Shown here in pieces: positions 33,629 through 41,990 of a stretch of DNA of 64,000 bases. How positions within the stretch are numbered: the first letter of the stretch is position 1; each line of letters begins with the position of its first letter. The translations under genes were made by a program, and so were the position numbers. Source of the stretch: Pseudomonas mangiferae (GTDB lineage: Bacteria > Pseudomonadota > Gammaproteobacteria > Pseudomonadales > Pseudomonadaceae). The notes under the pieces are model-generated. The model ran no database searches. It was not told where the DNA came from and saw only the letters and a list, made by a program, of their open reading frames with translations. The stretch covers positions 1 through 64,000 of the forward strand of contig NZ_VJOY01000014.1 of the NCBI RefSeq assembly GCF_007109405.1. The letters are read 5' to 3'.

Positions 33629-34651
33629 GTGGAGTTTCTTGCCGATTATGCGAGTTTCCTGGCCAAGACCGTGACCGTGGTTCTGGCCATCCTGGCGGTC
33701 CTGCTGTGCGTGGCCGCCATTCGGGGACGAGGGCGTCGGGGCGGCGGCCAGCTCCAGGTGCACAAGCTGAACGATTTCTACAAAGGCCTGCGGGAGCGCC
33801 TGGAGACCTCGCTGCTGGACAAGGAGCGCCTGAAGGGGCTGCGCAAGGCCGAGGCGAAGGCCGCCAAGCAGGCGCGCAAGAGCGGCGAGCAGAAGCCGCG
33901 GGTCTACGTGCTGGACTTCGATGGCGACATCAAGGCCTCCGCCGTGGAAAGCCTGCGCCACGAAGTCACCGCGGTGCTGACCATGGCCACTCCCCAGGAC
34001 GAGGTGGTGCTTCGCCTGGAAAGCGGCGGCGGCATGGTCCACGGCTATGGCCTCGCCGCCTCCCAGCTGGTGCGCATCCGCCAGGCCGGCGTGCCCCTCA
34101 CCGTGTGCGTGGACAAGGTGGCCGCCAGCGGCGGCTACATGATGGCCTGCATTGGCGAGAAGATCCTCTCCACCCCGTTCGCCATCCTCGGCTCCATCGG
34201 CGTGGTGGCCCAGTTGCCCAACCTGCACCGCCTGCTGAAGAAGCACGACATCGACTACGAGATGCTCACTGCCGGCGAATACAAGCGCACCCTGACGGTG
34301 TTCGGCGAGAACACCGAGAAGGGCCGGGAGAAATTCCAGGAAGACCTGGACATCACCCACGAGCTGTTCAAGAACTTCGTCGCCCGCTACCGCCCGCAGC
34401 TGTCCATCGACGAAGTGGCCACCGGCGAGATCTGGTTGGGCCTGTCGGCCCTGGGCAAGCAACTGGTGGACGAGCTCAAGACCAGCGACGAGTACCTGGC
34501 GGAGCGCGCCAGGGATGCTGAACTGTTCCAGGTGCACTATGTCGAGAAGAAGAGTCTGCAGGAACGCGTCGGGCTGGCGGCCGGGATGGCGATGGACCGT
34601 CTGCTGCTGACCGGGCTGACCCGCCTCAACCAACAGCGTTTCTGGCAGTAA
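33629..34651 (+). CDS. sohB: Inner-membrane SohB-type serine protease
   Basis: GTG 33629 is the likely start because GAGGAGA (33617-33623) lies at the right distance, whereas ATG 33623 overlaps that site. The 340-residue product has an N-terminal membrane helix (residues 8-30), a charged linker rich in Lys/Ala, and an S49 peptidase domain: catalytic Ser167 in KVAASGGYMMA and Lys219 in AGEYKRTLT. It probably faces the periplasm and trims membrane or signal-peptide fragments. acuI follows 9 bases after the stop, so the two are co-transcribed. Confidence 0.92.
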   Translation: MEFLADYASFLAKTVTVVLAILAVLLCVAAIRGRGRRGGGQLQVHKLNDFYKGLRERLETSLLDKERLKGLRKAEAKAAKQARKSGEQKPRVYVLDFDGDIKASAVESLRHEVTAVLTMATPQDEVVLRLESGGGMVHGYGLAASQLVRIRQAGVPLTVCVDKVAASGGYMMACIGEKILSTPFAILGSIGVVAQLPNLHRLLKKHDIDYEMLTAGEYKRTLTVFGENTEKGREKFQEDLDITHELFKNFVARYRPQLSIDEVATGEIWLGLSALGKQLVDELKTSDEYLAERARDAELFQVHYVEKKSLQERVGLAAGMAMDRLLLTGLTRLNQQRFWQ

Positions 34652-34660
34652 GGAGGATCA

Positions 34661-35653
34661 ATGAGCAGATTCAAGGCGCTTCGGGTCACCGAAGCCCCCC
34701 ACGGGGTATTCGAACAGGCGATCGTCGAGCTGGGCATCGATGAGCTGCCGGCGGGCGACGTGCTGATCCGCGTGCAGTATTCCTCGCTGAACTACAAGGA
34801 CGCGTTGTCCGCCAACGGCAACCGCGGCGTGACCCGCCAGTACCCCCATACCCCGGGCATCGACGCCGCCGGCGTGGTGGCCGAGTCCGCGGTCAGCGAA
34901 TTCGCCGCCGGGGACGAGGTGATCGTCACCGGCTACGACCTGGGCATGAACACCCCGGGCGGGTTCGGCCAGTACATCCGCGTGCCGGCGGCCTGGGTGA
35001 TGAAGCGACCCAAGGGCCTCAGCCTGCGGGAATCCATGCTGCTGGGGACTGCCGGCCTCACCGCCGGCCTGTGTGTCGACAAGCTGGAGCGGGCGGGCAT
35101 CGACGCCAGCGCCGGCCCGGTACTGGTCACCGGTGCCAGCGGCGGCGTCGGCAGCATCGCCGTCGCCCTGCTGGCGCGCCTGGGCTACACCGTAGCGGCG
35201 GCCACCGGCAAGCTGGAGCAGGCGGAATACCTGCACCGGCTCGGTGCCAGCCAGATCCTCGACCGGGCCACCGCTGCCGACGGCGTCGGCAAGCCGCTGC
35301 TCAAGGAGCAGTGGGCCGGTGCGGTGGACACGGTGGGCGGCGACATTCTGTTCAACGTGGTGAAGTCGTTGAAGTACGGCGCCAGCGTCGCCTGCTGCGG
35401 GCTCACCGCCGGCGCCGAGTTCAAGGCCAGCGTGTTGCCGTTCATCCTGCGCGGGGTGAACCTGCTGGGGGTGGATTCCGTGGAGCTGCCCCTGGTGGTC
35501 AAGGCGTCCATGTGGGACCGCCTGTCCCTGCAATGGAAGCTGGACAACCTGGAAACCCTGGCGCACGAAGTGACGCTGGAACAGCTGCCCGACGCCATCA
35601 AGCAAATCCTCGCCGGCAAGCTGGTAGGCCGCGTGCTGGTCCGCCTGGACTGA
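34661..35653 (+). CDS. acuI: Acrylyl-CoA reductase / MDR quinone oxidoreductase-like (AcuI/YhdH)
   Basis: The 330-residue medium-chain dehydrogenase/reductase lacks zinc ligands and matches AcuI/YhdH: SSLNYKDALSANGNRGVTR (residues 41-59), PHTPGIDAAG, the NADP loop TGASGGVGSIAVALLA (about 151-166) and DTVGGDIL. AcuI reduces toxic acryloyl-CoA to propionyl-CoA with NADPH. AAGGAGG lies 5 bases before the ATG. It belongs with sohB in one transcript. Other acrylyl or quinone substrates cannot be excluded. Confidence 0.9.
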   Translation: MSRFKALRVTEAPHGVFEQAIVELGIDELPAGDVLIRVQYSSLNYKDALSANGNRGVTRQYPHTPGIDAAGVVAESAVSEFAAGDEVIVTGYDLGMNTPGGFGQYIRVPAAWVMKRPKGLSLRESMLLGTAGLTAGLCVDKLERAGIDASAGPVLVTGASGGVGSIAVALLARLGYTVAAATGKLEQAEYLHRLGASQILDRATAADGVGKPLLKEQWAGAVDTVGGDILFNVVKSLKYGASVACCGLTAGAEFKASVLPFILRGVNLLGVDSVELPLVVKASMWDRLSLQWKLDNLETLAHEVTLEQLPDAIKQILAGKLVGRVLVRLD

Positions 35654-35660
35654 CGCCCCT

Positions 35661-35688
35661 CGCGGACGCGGCCTGGGCTGCGTCCGCG
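35661..35688 (+). terminator. Hairpin after acuI
   Basis: CGCGGACGC and GCGTCCGCG form a 9-base stem with a 10-base loop, 7 bases after the acuI stop. There is no strong T run. Confidence 0.5.
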
Positions 35689-35782
35689 CCATCCTTCCAA
35701 GGCCGATATCGCAGCGGATCGGCTTCCTTCTTTGCTCCCCACCGCACGGCGTCGCGTGCCCTGCGCGCCTGCTGTCCAGCGC

Positions 35783-35977
35783 CTAGGACGGCTGGGATTC
35801 CTCATCGCTTTCGTGGAGGGCGGCCTGGGCTTTCAGCCAGTCCAGGCGCATGTGCAGTTGGGCGGCGAATCCCCGGGCCGCCGCTTCGTCGTGAAAGCGG
35901 AGGGCGCGCCGACCCAGGGTCACTTGCCAGTAGGCCTCGCCGTCCTGCTCCCGGTACTCGATGCGTACAGCCTGCAC
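35783..35977 (-). CDS. Small conserved hypothetical protein after terC
   Basis: The 64-residue product starts at GTG 35975-35977 with AGGAGCG just upstream. It is charged and soluble (VRIEYREQDGEAYWQVTLGRRALRFHDEAAARGFAAQLH), with a short beta hairpin then a helix. I do not recognise a family. It follows terC by 12 bases on the same strand, so it is probably translated from the terC message. Confidence 0.65.
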   Translation of the reverse strand: MQAVRIEYREQDGEAYWQVTLGRRALRFHDEAAARGFAAQLHMRLDWLKAQAALHESDEESQPS

Positions 35978-35989
35978 GACGCGCTCCTG

Positions 35990-36967
35990 TCAGTTCGCCG
36001 GCGGGCTCCCGCGGGTCCTCAGCCAGGACGCCAGCACCCCGCCGCTCAGCAGTGCGAAGGTTACGCCAAGGGAAACGCCCGGGGAAACCGGGTAGAGGTC
36101 GTGCAGCATGATCTTGAGGCCGATGCACAGCAGCACCAGGGCCAGGGCGTACTTGAGGTAGACGAAGCGGTGCATCAGCGCCGCCAGGGCGAAATACAGC
36201 GAGCGTAAGCCGAGGATGGCGAAGATGTTCGAGGTGTAGACGATGAAGGGGTCCTGGGTGATGGAGAACACCGCCGGCACGCTGTCCACGGCGAACACCA
36301 GGTCGGCCAGCTCGATCAGCACCAGGGCGAGGAACAGCGGGGTGGCGTGCAGCCGATGGTGGCCATGGCGCGGCTGGCGGATGAAGAAGCGCCCGCCATG
36401 AAGGGTCTCGGTCACCCGCAGGCGCCGGCGCAGGAAGGCCAGCACGCGGTTCCGCGACAGGTCCGCCGGGTCGTCCTCGCGGCTGAACAGCATGCGCACG
36501 CCGCTCACTAGCAGGAACAGCCCGAAGAGATACAGCACCCAGTCGAAGCGCTGTACCAGCAGGGTACCGAAGCCGATCATCAGCGCCCGTAGCACCACCA
36601 CCCCGAGGATGCCCCAGAACAGCACGCGGTGCTGGTGGCGGCGCGGGATGCTAAGGAAGCCGAAGATCATCGCCATGACGAACACGTTGTCCATGGACAA
36701 CGACTGTTCCACCAGGAACCCGGTGTAGAACTCCAGGGCGGGGTGCGCGCCCATCTCGTACCAGACCCAGGCGCCGAACAGCAGGCCCACGGCGAAGTAG
36801 GCCGCGTACATCAGCAGGCTTTCGCGCATGCCGATCTCGCGCTGGTGGCGGTGCAGGACCCCCAGGTCCAGCACCAGCAACACCAGGACCACCGCCACAA
36901 AGATCAGCCAGAACCCCAGCGGCGTGCCGAGGAACGGGGTGGCGAGGAAGGCGAAGGCGGCGGTCAT
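35990..36967 (-). CDS. TerC/Alx-family integral membrane protein (probable metal exporter)
   Basis: ATG 36965-36967 with GGGAG upstream is preferred over a GTG at 37000. The 325-residue protein has about nine membrane helices. TerC family motifs are clear: SLSMDNVFVMAMIFGFLSIP (about 88-107), with the conserved Asp in a membrane helix, and IELADLVFAVDSVPAVFSIT (about 218-237), with two more membrane Asp residues. TerC/Alx proteins export manganese or help load metals on secreted enzymes. The usual yybP-ykoY (manganese) riboswitch is not apparent in the 80 bases upstream. Confidence 0.92.
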   Translation of the reverse strand: MTAAFAFLATPFLGTPLGFWLIFVAVVLVLLVLDLGVLHRHQREIGMRESLLMYAAYFAVGLLFGAWVWYEMGAHPALEFYTGFLVEQSLSMDNVFVMAMIFGFLSIPRRHQHRVLFWGILGVVVLRALMIGFGTLLVQRFDWVLYLFGLFLLVSGVRMLFSREDDPADLSRNRVLAFLRRRLRVTETLHGGRFFIRQPRHGHHRLHATPLFLALVLIELADLVFAVDSVPAVFSITQDPFIVYTSNIFAILGLRSLYFALAALMHRFVYLKYALALVLLCIGLKIMLHDLYPVSPGVSLGVTFALLSGGVLASWLRTRGSPPAN

Positions 36968-37047
36968 GCGGCTCCCGAGCGGCAGTGGCGAACGTTCCAC
37001 TGACTACGCCGCTTCGGGAAGAGTTCAGGCCCCCGCCCGGAGCAGGG

Positions 37048-38409
37048 TCAGTAGACCCAGATTTCCACCCGGCGATTCTTCAGCCGGCCTGCCTCGCTGT
37101 CGTTGCCGGCCACCGGCAGCGCATCGCCCAGGGACAGTACGTCGCGCACGCTCACGCCGGCCTTGCCCAACTGCCGGCTCACGGCCATGGCGCGCAGCTT
37201 CGACAGCAGCGCGGTGCGCGCCGGGTCGGCCTTGGCATCGCCGAAGCCCACCAGCACCACCTGCTTGGCCAACTTGTTCTGACGCTTCAGGTAGTCGATG
37301 ACCCGTGGCAGGTCCTGCTCCGACTTGCTGTCCAGCTTGGCGCTGTCTTCCTTGAAACGCAGGTTGATGGACAGCTTGTGGGCACCGCCGGCGAGCGCCT
37401 TGTAGGCGTCGGGCATGCCGTCCGCCGGCGCTACCGCCACGGCCTCGATGGTCTGGGCGACGAAGCCGTTCTGCGCCACCAGGGCCTGGCCCTCGGCGCT
37501 CTGGGCGAACTCCAGCAGGCCATGGGCCCAGGGGTCGCTGGTGTGGGGGCGGGCATAGAAGTACAGGCGGCGGGTCAGCGGGTAGTCCTCGCTGCGCACG
37601 CTGGCGGGGCTGGGGGCGATGGCCGCCGCGCCGTTGTCGCCGATGGCCAGGGCCTTGAGCTTGTCCGCATAGGCCATGCCGACGAAACCGATGGCCTGGG
37701 GCGTCAGGCCCACCGCTTCGGCCAGCTTGGCGCTGGTGGCGGCCTGGTTGGCAGTGGTCGCCAGGGCCTTGCCCTGGGGCGCCAGCACCGATTCGACGAA
37801 TTCCTGGTGGCTGCCGGACTCATTGGCCATGGCGTACAGGGTGATGGGGCCGCCGTGGCTGCCAAGTTCTTCCCAGGTCTTGATCTCGCCGGCGAACACC
37901 GCGGCCAGTTGCTGCGGGGAAATGCGCTGCAGCGGGTTGCTGGGGTGCACCACCACCGCCAGGGCATCCAGGGCGATCACCTGTTCGGCACCGTCGGCGT
38001 GCATATCGCCCAGGTCCTTGAGCAGGGTCGCCTCGCTGGCGGCGATGGGACGCGCCGAGGCCACCAGTTGCGCGGTATTGGCCTGCAGGGCGGCGAAGCC
38101 GCTGGCCGAGCCCTTGGCGGCGATCTCGACGATCACCGGCTGGCCCTGGGCGTTCTTGCCGGTGATGCGCTTCACCAGGCCATCGGCGCTGGTCTCTTCC
38201 TGGGGCGCCTGGAAGCCTTCGCGTTGCATCAGAGCTTTTACCAGGGCCGGTGCCAGGACATCGTCGATGGTGTTGGAGCCTTCGATGCGCAGGACCGGCT
38301 GGGTGCCGGCGGAAACGGGAAGGGCGGCGTGAGCGGGGCGGAGCGAGGCGAGCATGCAAAGCACAAACAAGCCGGCCGTCCGGGCGACGGTGCCGGGAAA
38401 ACGAGTCAT
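37048..38409 (-). CDS. PstS-like substrate-binding domain fused to OmpA C-terminal domain (paralogue 1)
   Basis: The 453-residue product (ATG 38407-38409) has a signal peptide (about residues 1-28, ending AHA), then a PstS-like binding domain: VLRIEGSNTIDDVLAPAL at about 37-54, AVVVHPSNPLQRIS, and IGFVGMAYADKLKALAI. The C-terminal 120 residues are an OmpA-type domain (INLRFKEDSAKLDSKSEQDL, then GFGDAKAD and a final NRRVEIWVY) that binds diaminopimelate in the wall. The protein would hold a phosphate-type binding module on peptidoglycan. It is a paralogue of the 38855-40219 gene, has the same layout, and lies next to it on the same strand. Confidence 0.9.
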   Translation of the reverse strand: MTRFPGTVARTAGLFVLCMLASLRPAHAALPVSAGTQPVLRIEGSNTIDDVLAPALVKALMQREGFQAPQEETSADGLVKRITGKNAQGQPVIVEIAAKGSASGFAALQANTAQLVASARPIAASEATLLKDLGDMHADGAEQVIALDALAVVVHPSNPLQRISPQQLAAVFAGEIKTWEELGSHGGPITLYAMANESGSHQEFVESVLAPQGKALATTANQAATSAKLAEAVGLTPQAIGFVGMAYADKLKALAIGDNGAAAIAPSPASVRSEDYPLTRRLYFYARPHTSDPWAHGLLEFAQSAEGQALVAQNGFVAQTIEAVAVAPADGMPDAYKALAGGAHKLSINLRFKEDSAKLDSKSEQDLPRVIDYLKRQNKLAKQVVLVGFGDAKADPARTALLSKLRAMAVSRQLGKAGVSVRDVLSLGDALPVAGNDSEAGRLKNRRVEIWVY

Positions 38410-38440
38410 CGGGGGAATCCAGTGAAAAATGAGGGCGCGA

Positions 38441-38468
38441 ATAGTAAGGGCTGGAGGGAAAAAGTCAG
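38441..38468 (-). promoter_or_regulatory. Sigma70-type promoter of PstS-OmpA paralogue 1
   Basis: On the minus strand CTGACT (38463-38468) and TACTAT (38441-38446) are 16 bases apart, about 32 bases ahead of the ATG. No Pho box overlaps this -35, unlike paralogue 2. Confidence 0.5.
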
Positions 38469-38854
38469 CACGATCCTGCCGAAATGTGATGGATGACCCG
38501 AAAAGAATCGTTTCAGCGTGACCGCGTGGTTTCAGGTGGTCCTGAAAGGTATCCAGCTGCGTCTGCTGGTTCTGTGTGTGGTCGTGGCGAGGCGTGGCAG
38601 TCGACCTGGCAAATCGTCCTGGGCGCTGAAACGCGCGGCCGGTGAAGCCCTTCGATACGGCAATGGAGAGTTGAGCGGAATAGTGCGCGATAAGCACGTT
38701 GGCTCAGGCGAGGGCGCGGTCAGGACTCCGTTGTCCGGCGACGTTCCTACTTCCACCGGCCGGCCAGTCGAGGCCGTTCGGCCACCAACGCCCGGACGTT
38801 CGTCCGACAGCGCCTTCTGCCTGCCGCGAAGTCAGCGTTCCCGAGGCAGGGCGA
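38469..38854. other. Spacer between the two PstS-OmpA paralogues
   Basis: These nearly 390 bases contain no gene I can support. There is no strong terminator after paralogue 2, so some read-through into paralogue 1 is possible. Confidence 0.4.
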
Positions 38855-40219
38855 TCATCGCACCCAGACTTCCACCCGGCGGTTGCGCAGGCGCCCGGCC
38901 TCGTCGTTGGCGGCCACCGGCAGCGCGTCCCCCAGGCCGATCACGTCCTCGGGGACCACCCCGGCCTTGGCCAGCTCCCGGCGGACCGCCATGGCCCGCA
39001 GCTTCGACAGCAGGGCGGTGCGCTGCGGGTCGGCCTTGGCGTCGCCGAAACCCACCAGGGTGACGGCATGGCCATTGCCCTCGGCGGCGAGATAGTCCAC
39101 CAGGCGGCGGATGTCCTGGCGGGCCTTGGTGTCCAGGGTCGCGCTGCCTTCCTGGAAGCGGAAGTTGACGCTCAACCGCTTCGCCTCGGCGGCCAGGCGG
39201 CGGTAGTCCCCCGGCATTCCCGGGTCGATGGCGGCGTCGATGACCTGCACGGTCTGGGCGACGAAGCCGCTCTCGGCGACGATGGCCTGTCCCGCCGGGC
39301 TCTGGGCGAAATTCACCAAGGCCTGGGCCCAGGGGTTGGCCTCGCCGGGCGTGAGGTAGAGGTACAGGCGCCGGGCCAGGGGGTAATCCTCGGTGGCGAT
39401 CAGCGCAATGCTCGGCGGCATGGCCCGGGACGCGCCGTCGGCCAGGGCCAGGGCCCGCGCGGCGCCCACCGAGGGCAGCCCGACGAAACCGATGCCCTGG
39501 GGATCGCGGGCCACCTCCGCGGCCAACTGGTCGCTGGATTCGAAGCGCCGCGCGCTGGCTGCCAGGCCCTTGCCATGGGCGGCCAGGACCAGCTCCTTGA
39601 AGGTGTCATAAGTCCCCGAGCGATCGTCCCGGGCGTACAGGTGCACGGCGCCGCCGCGTCCGCCTATCTCCTCCCAGGTCTTCGCTTCGCCGGCGAATAG
39701 CTTGGCCAGGTGCTCGCTGTCCAGGGACGCCAGCGGGTTGCCGGGGTGGACGATGATGGCCAGGCCATCGATGGCGATCACCTGCTCGGCGCGCTCCCCA
39801 CGCAGTTCGCCCTGGCCGGCGAGGGCCGCCACCTCGTCGTCCTTGACCGGGCGCGAGGAGGCCGCCACCTCGGCGCTGCCGTCCCGCAGGGCGACGAAGC
39901 CGGTACCGGAGCCATGGGCGGCCAGTCGCACCCAGGCCGTGTGGCCCTGGCCGTCACGGCCGCTGACGCGCCATTCGTTCTCCCCGGCGGACTCGATGCG
40001 CACGTTCGCCAGGCCCTCGGCCTTGAGCAGGCCGGCCACCAGGGCCGGCCCCAGGTGCGCGCCGATGGTGTTGGAGCCCTGGATGCGCAGCACCGGCGCA
40101 TCGTTCGAAGGGATCGGCAACGGCGTCGCCAGCAGGAGCCGCGGCAGCAGCAGGCAGGCGATCCAGGGAATCAGCCGGCGGCGCGAGCCGCGGGCTCGAA
40201 GGAAAGGGGCGCTCGACAT
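38855..40219 (-). CDS. PstS-like substrate-binding domain fused to OmpA C-terminal domain (paralogue 2, Pho-box controlled)
   Basis: The 454-residue product starts at ATG 40217-40219 after AGGTG. A signal segment (RRRLIPWIACLLLPRLLLATP) leads into a PstS-like domain: VLRIQGSNTIGAHLGPALV at about 43-61, AIIVHPGNPLASLD, and a RSGTYDTFKEL phosphate-pocket-like segment near 200. An OmpA-type domain follows (VNFRFQEGSATLDTKARQDI ... GFGDAKADPQRTALLSKLRAMAV ... NRRVEVWVR). Identity with paralogue 1 is strong in the OmpA part and moderate in the binding part. A Pho box and -10 lie 44-77 bases upstream, so PhoB probably activates it in phosphate starvation. The anchoring role is inference from the domains. 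Confidence 0.92.
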   Translation of the reverse strand: MSSAPFLRARGSRRRLIPWIACLLLPRLLLATPLPIPSNDAPVLRIQGSNTIGAHLGPALVAGLLKAEGLANVRIESAGENEWRVSGRDGQGHTAWVRLAAHGSGTGFVALRDGSAEVAASSRPVKDDEVAALAGQGELRGERAEQVIAIDGLAIIVHPGNPLASLDSEHLAKLFAGEAKTWEEIGGRGGAVHLYARDDRSGTYDTFKELVLAAHGKGLAASARRFESSDQLAAEVARDPQGIGFVGLPSVGAARALALADGASRAMPPSIALIATEDYPLARRLYLYLTPGEANPWAQALVNFAQSPAGQAIVAESGFVAQTVQVIDAAIDPGMPGDYRRLAAEAKRLSVNFRFQEGSATLDTKARQDIRRLVDYLAAEGNGHAVTLVGFGDAKADPQRTALLSKLRAMAVRRELAKAGVVPEDVIGLGDALPVAANDEAGRLRNRRVEVWVR

Positions 40220-40262
40220 ACTGCTGGCACCTGGCTGGCGTGGCGGGGAGAAAGTGCCGCGC

Positions 40263-40296
40263 AGGGTAGGCCAGGGGGATGACAGGCATGTGACAG
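40263..40296 (-). promoter_or_regulatory. Pho box promoter upstream of PstS-OmpA paralogue 2
   Basis: On the minus strand CTGTCAC-ATGC-CTGTCAT (40279-40296) is a near-perfect PhoB binding site: two CTGTCA repeats with an 11-base period. After 10 bases comes TACCCT (40263-40268) as -10. The Pho box replaces the -35, exactly the layout of PhoB-activated promoters. Confidence 0.9.
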
Positions 40297-40331
40297 CGGC
40301 GCGTCGGACGGGCGCCGCCGTGCGCGCGGGC

Positions 40332-41144
40332 TCAGTGCAGGCGCAGCCAGATCGGCGCGTGGTCCGACGGTTTTTCCATGCCGCGCAACTCGTAGTCCAC
40401 CCCGGCCTCGGCGATCCGCTCACCCAGGCCGTGGCTGGCCAGGATCGCGTCGATCCGCAGGCCACGCTTGGGCTCGTCCTCGAAGCCGCGGCTGCGGTAG
40501 TCGAACCAGCTGAAGCGATCGTTCACCTCTGGGTTCAGGTGGCGGAAGCTGTCCAGCAGGCCCCAGCCCTTCAGGCGTTGCAACCAGTCCCGTTCCTCCG
40601 GCAGGAAGCTGCACTTGCCGGCCTTCAGCCAGCGCTTGCGGTTCTCCTCGCCGATGCCGATGTCGCAGTCCTCGGGGGAGATGTTCAGGTCGCCCATCAC
40701 CACCAGCGCGTGGGCGGGCTGGAAACGGCTCTCCAGCAGCGCCTGCAGGTCGGCGTAGAAGCGCTCCTTGGCGGGGAACTTGGTCGGGTGGACACGGCTT
40801 TCGCCCTGGGGGAAGTAGCCGTTCATCACGGTCACCGGCTGGCCGGCGGCGTCGGCGTAGACGCCCCAGATGAAGCGTCGCTGGGCGTCTTCGCCATCGT
40901 TGGGGAAGCCCTTGTGCAGTTCCAGGGGCGCCTGGCGCGACAGCAGTGCCACGCCGTAGTGGCCTTTCTGGCCGTGGAAGTGGGCCTGGTAGCCGAGCGC
41001 CTCGATGTCCGCCAGGGGGAACTGCTCGTCGGAGACCTTGGTTTCCTGCAGGCCGATCACGTCCGGCTGGTGTTTCTCGATCAGCGCCGCCAACTGGTGG
41101 GGGCGGGCGCGCAGGCCGTTGATGTTGAAGGACACGATCTTCAT
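40332..41144 (-). CDS. xthA: Exodeoxyribonuclease III
   Basis: XthA is the main AP endonuclease and 3'-5' exonuclease for base-excision repair. The 270-residue product has the EEP nuclease landmarks: Asn7 ([11 protein letters not shown]), Glu34 ([12 protein letters not shown]), Tyr/Asp/Asn region ([15 protein letters not shown]), and the catalytic Asp-His near the end ([12 protein letters not shown]). It lies divergent from the acetyltransferase gene and next to tamAB, the same order as in P. aeruginosa. Confidence 0.95.
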   Translation of the reverse strand: MKIVSFNINGLRARPHQLAALIEKHQPDVIGLQETKVSDEQFPLADIEALGYQAHFHGQKGHYGVALLSRQAPLELHKGFPNDGEDAQRRFIWGVYADAAGQPVTVMNGYFPQGESRVHPTKFPAKERFYADLQALLESRFQPAHALVVMGDLNISPEDCDIGIGEENRKRWLKAGKCSFLPEERDWLQRLKGWGLLDSFRHLNPEVNDRFSWFDYRSRGFEDEPKRGLRIDAILASHGLGERIAEAGVDYELRGMEKPSDHAPIWLRLH

Positions 41145-41303
41145 GGGGAACCGCCGGGGACAGGAAAAGGGGCGATGCTAGCCCATCGCTCGCGTGCCTG
41201 GCGACCCCACGAGGCGCGTGCTAGCTTCAATCCAGAGGACCCGCGGGCCACTCCGCGCGAACCCTCGCCAGGCCCCCTCCGACGAGAAAAAGAGGTCAGC
41301 CCG

Positions 41304-41945
41304 ATGTCCGACCCAGTCCTCCAGGTGCACCTGCTCGATGGCGGTTACGCCCGCGAAGCGCGCTCCCTGCTGTACCACGCCTACCGTCACGAACCTACCT
41401 TCGCCTACCTGTTCGAAGCCGAACGCCCGGGGTACGACCATCGGGTGCGGGCCAGCGTGCGCGAATTGGTGCAGCAGCACTTCCTCGAGGAACTACCGGC
41501 CATCGGCGTGCTGATCGACGACCGCCTCGCCGGGCTGGCGCTGATCGCGCCGCCCCAGCGGCGCCTGGAGATCACCGAGAGCTGGCTGTGGCGCATGCGC
41601 ATGGTATTCAGCACCGGCTTCCGCTGCACCCAGCGCTACCTGGCCTATCACGACGCGGTGCTGGCCTGCTTGCCGCCGGGGCCGTACCACGTGCTGCCGC
41701 TGCTAGGGGTCCATCCGCGTTTCCAGGGGCACGGCGTGGGCGGGCAGTTGCTCCAGGCGCTGCATGACTGGTGCGCCCAGGACGACGGCTCCCATGGCAT
41801 GGTCATCGACACCGGCAACCCTCACTACCTGGATTTCTACCAGCGCCTGGGCTACGAGGAGATCGGCGAGGTGGCCATCGGCCCGATCCGTCAGCACGTG
41901 CTGTTCCACCCCAACCCGCGCCTGGCGCTGCAGGCCAGCGGCTGA
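41304..41945 (+). CDS. GNAT family N-acetyltransferase
   Basis: The 213-residue product starts at ATG 41304 with AAGAGG upstream. The acetyl-CoA loop is HPRFQGHGVGGQLLQAL (about 137-153), followed by IDTGNPHYLDFYQRLGYEEIGE, the standard GNAT C-terminal strand. Near the N-terminus LYHAYRHEPTFAYLF resembles small-molecule acetyltransferases. It is 45 bases upstream of tamA on the same strand and may be co-transcribed. The substrate is unknown. Confidence 0.85.
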   Translation: MSDPVLQVHLLDGGYAREARSLLYHAYRHEPTFAYLFEAERPGYDHRVRASVRELVQQHFLEELPAIGVLIDDRLAGLALIAPPQRRLEITESWLWRMRMVFSTGFRCTQRYLAYHDAVLACLPPGPYHVLPLLGVHPRFQGHGVGGQLLQALHDWCAQDDGSHGMVIDTGNPHYLDFYQRLGYEEIGEVAIGPIRQHVLFHPNPRLALQASG

Positions 41946-41990
41946 CAGGCCGGCGCGAGCCGGCGGAGCGCCGTGGTAGCATCCCGGCCC

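Noticed and set aside
38469..38530. Possible Pho box upstream of PstS-OmpA paralogue 1
   Set aside because: GGGTCAT and a CATCACA-like half are too far from the CTGTCAT repeat consensus and not spaced correctly to the -10.
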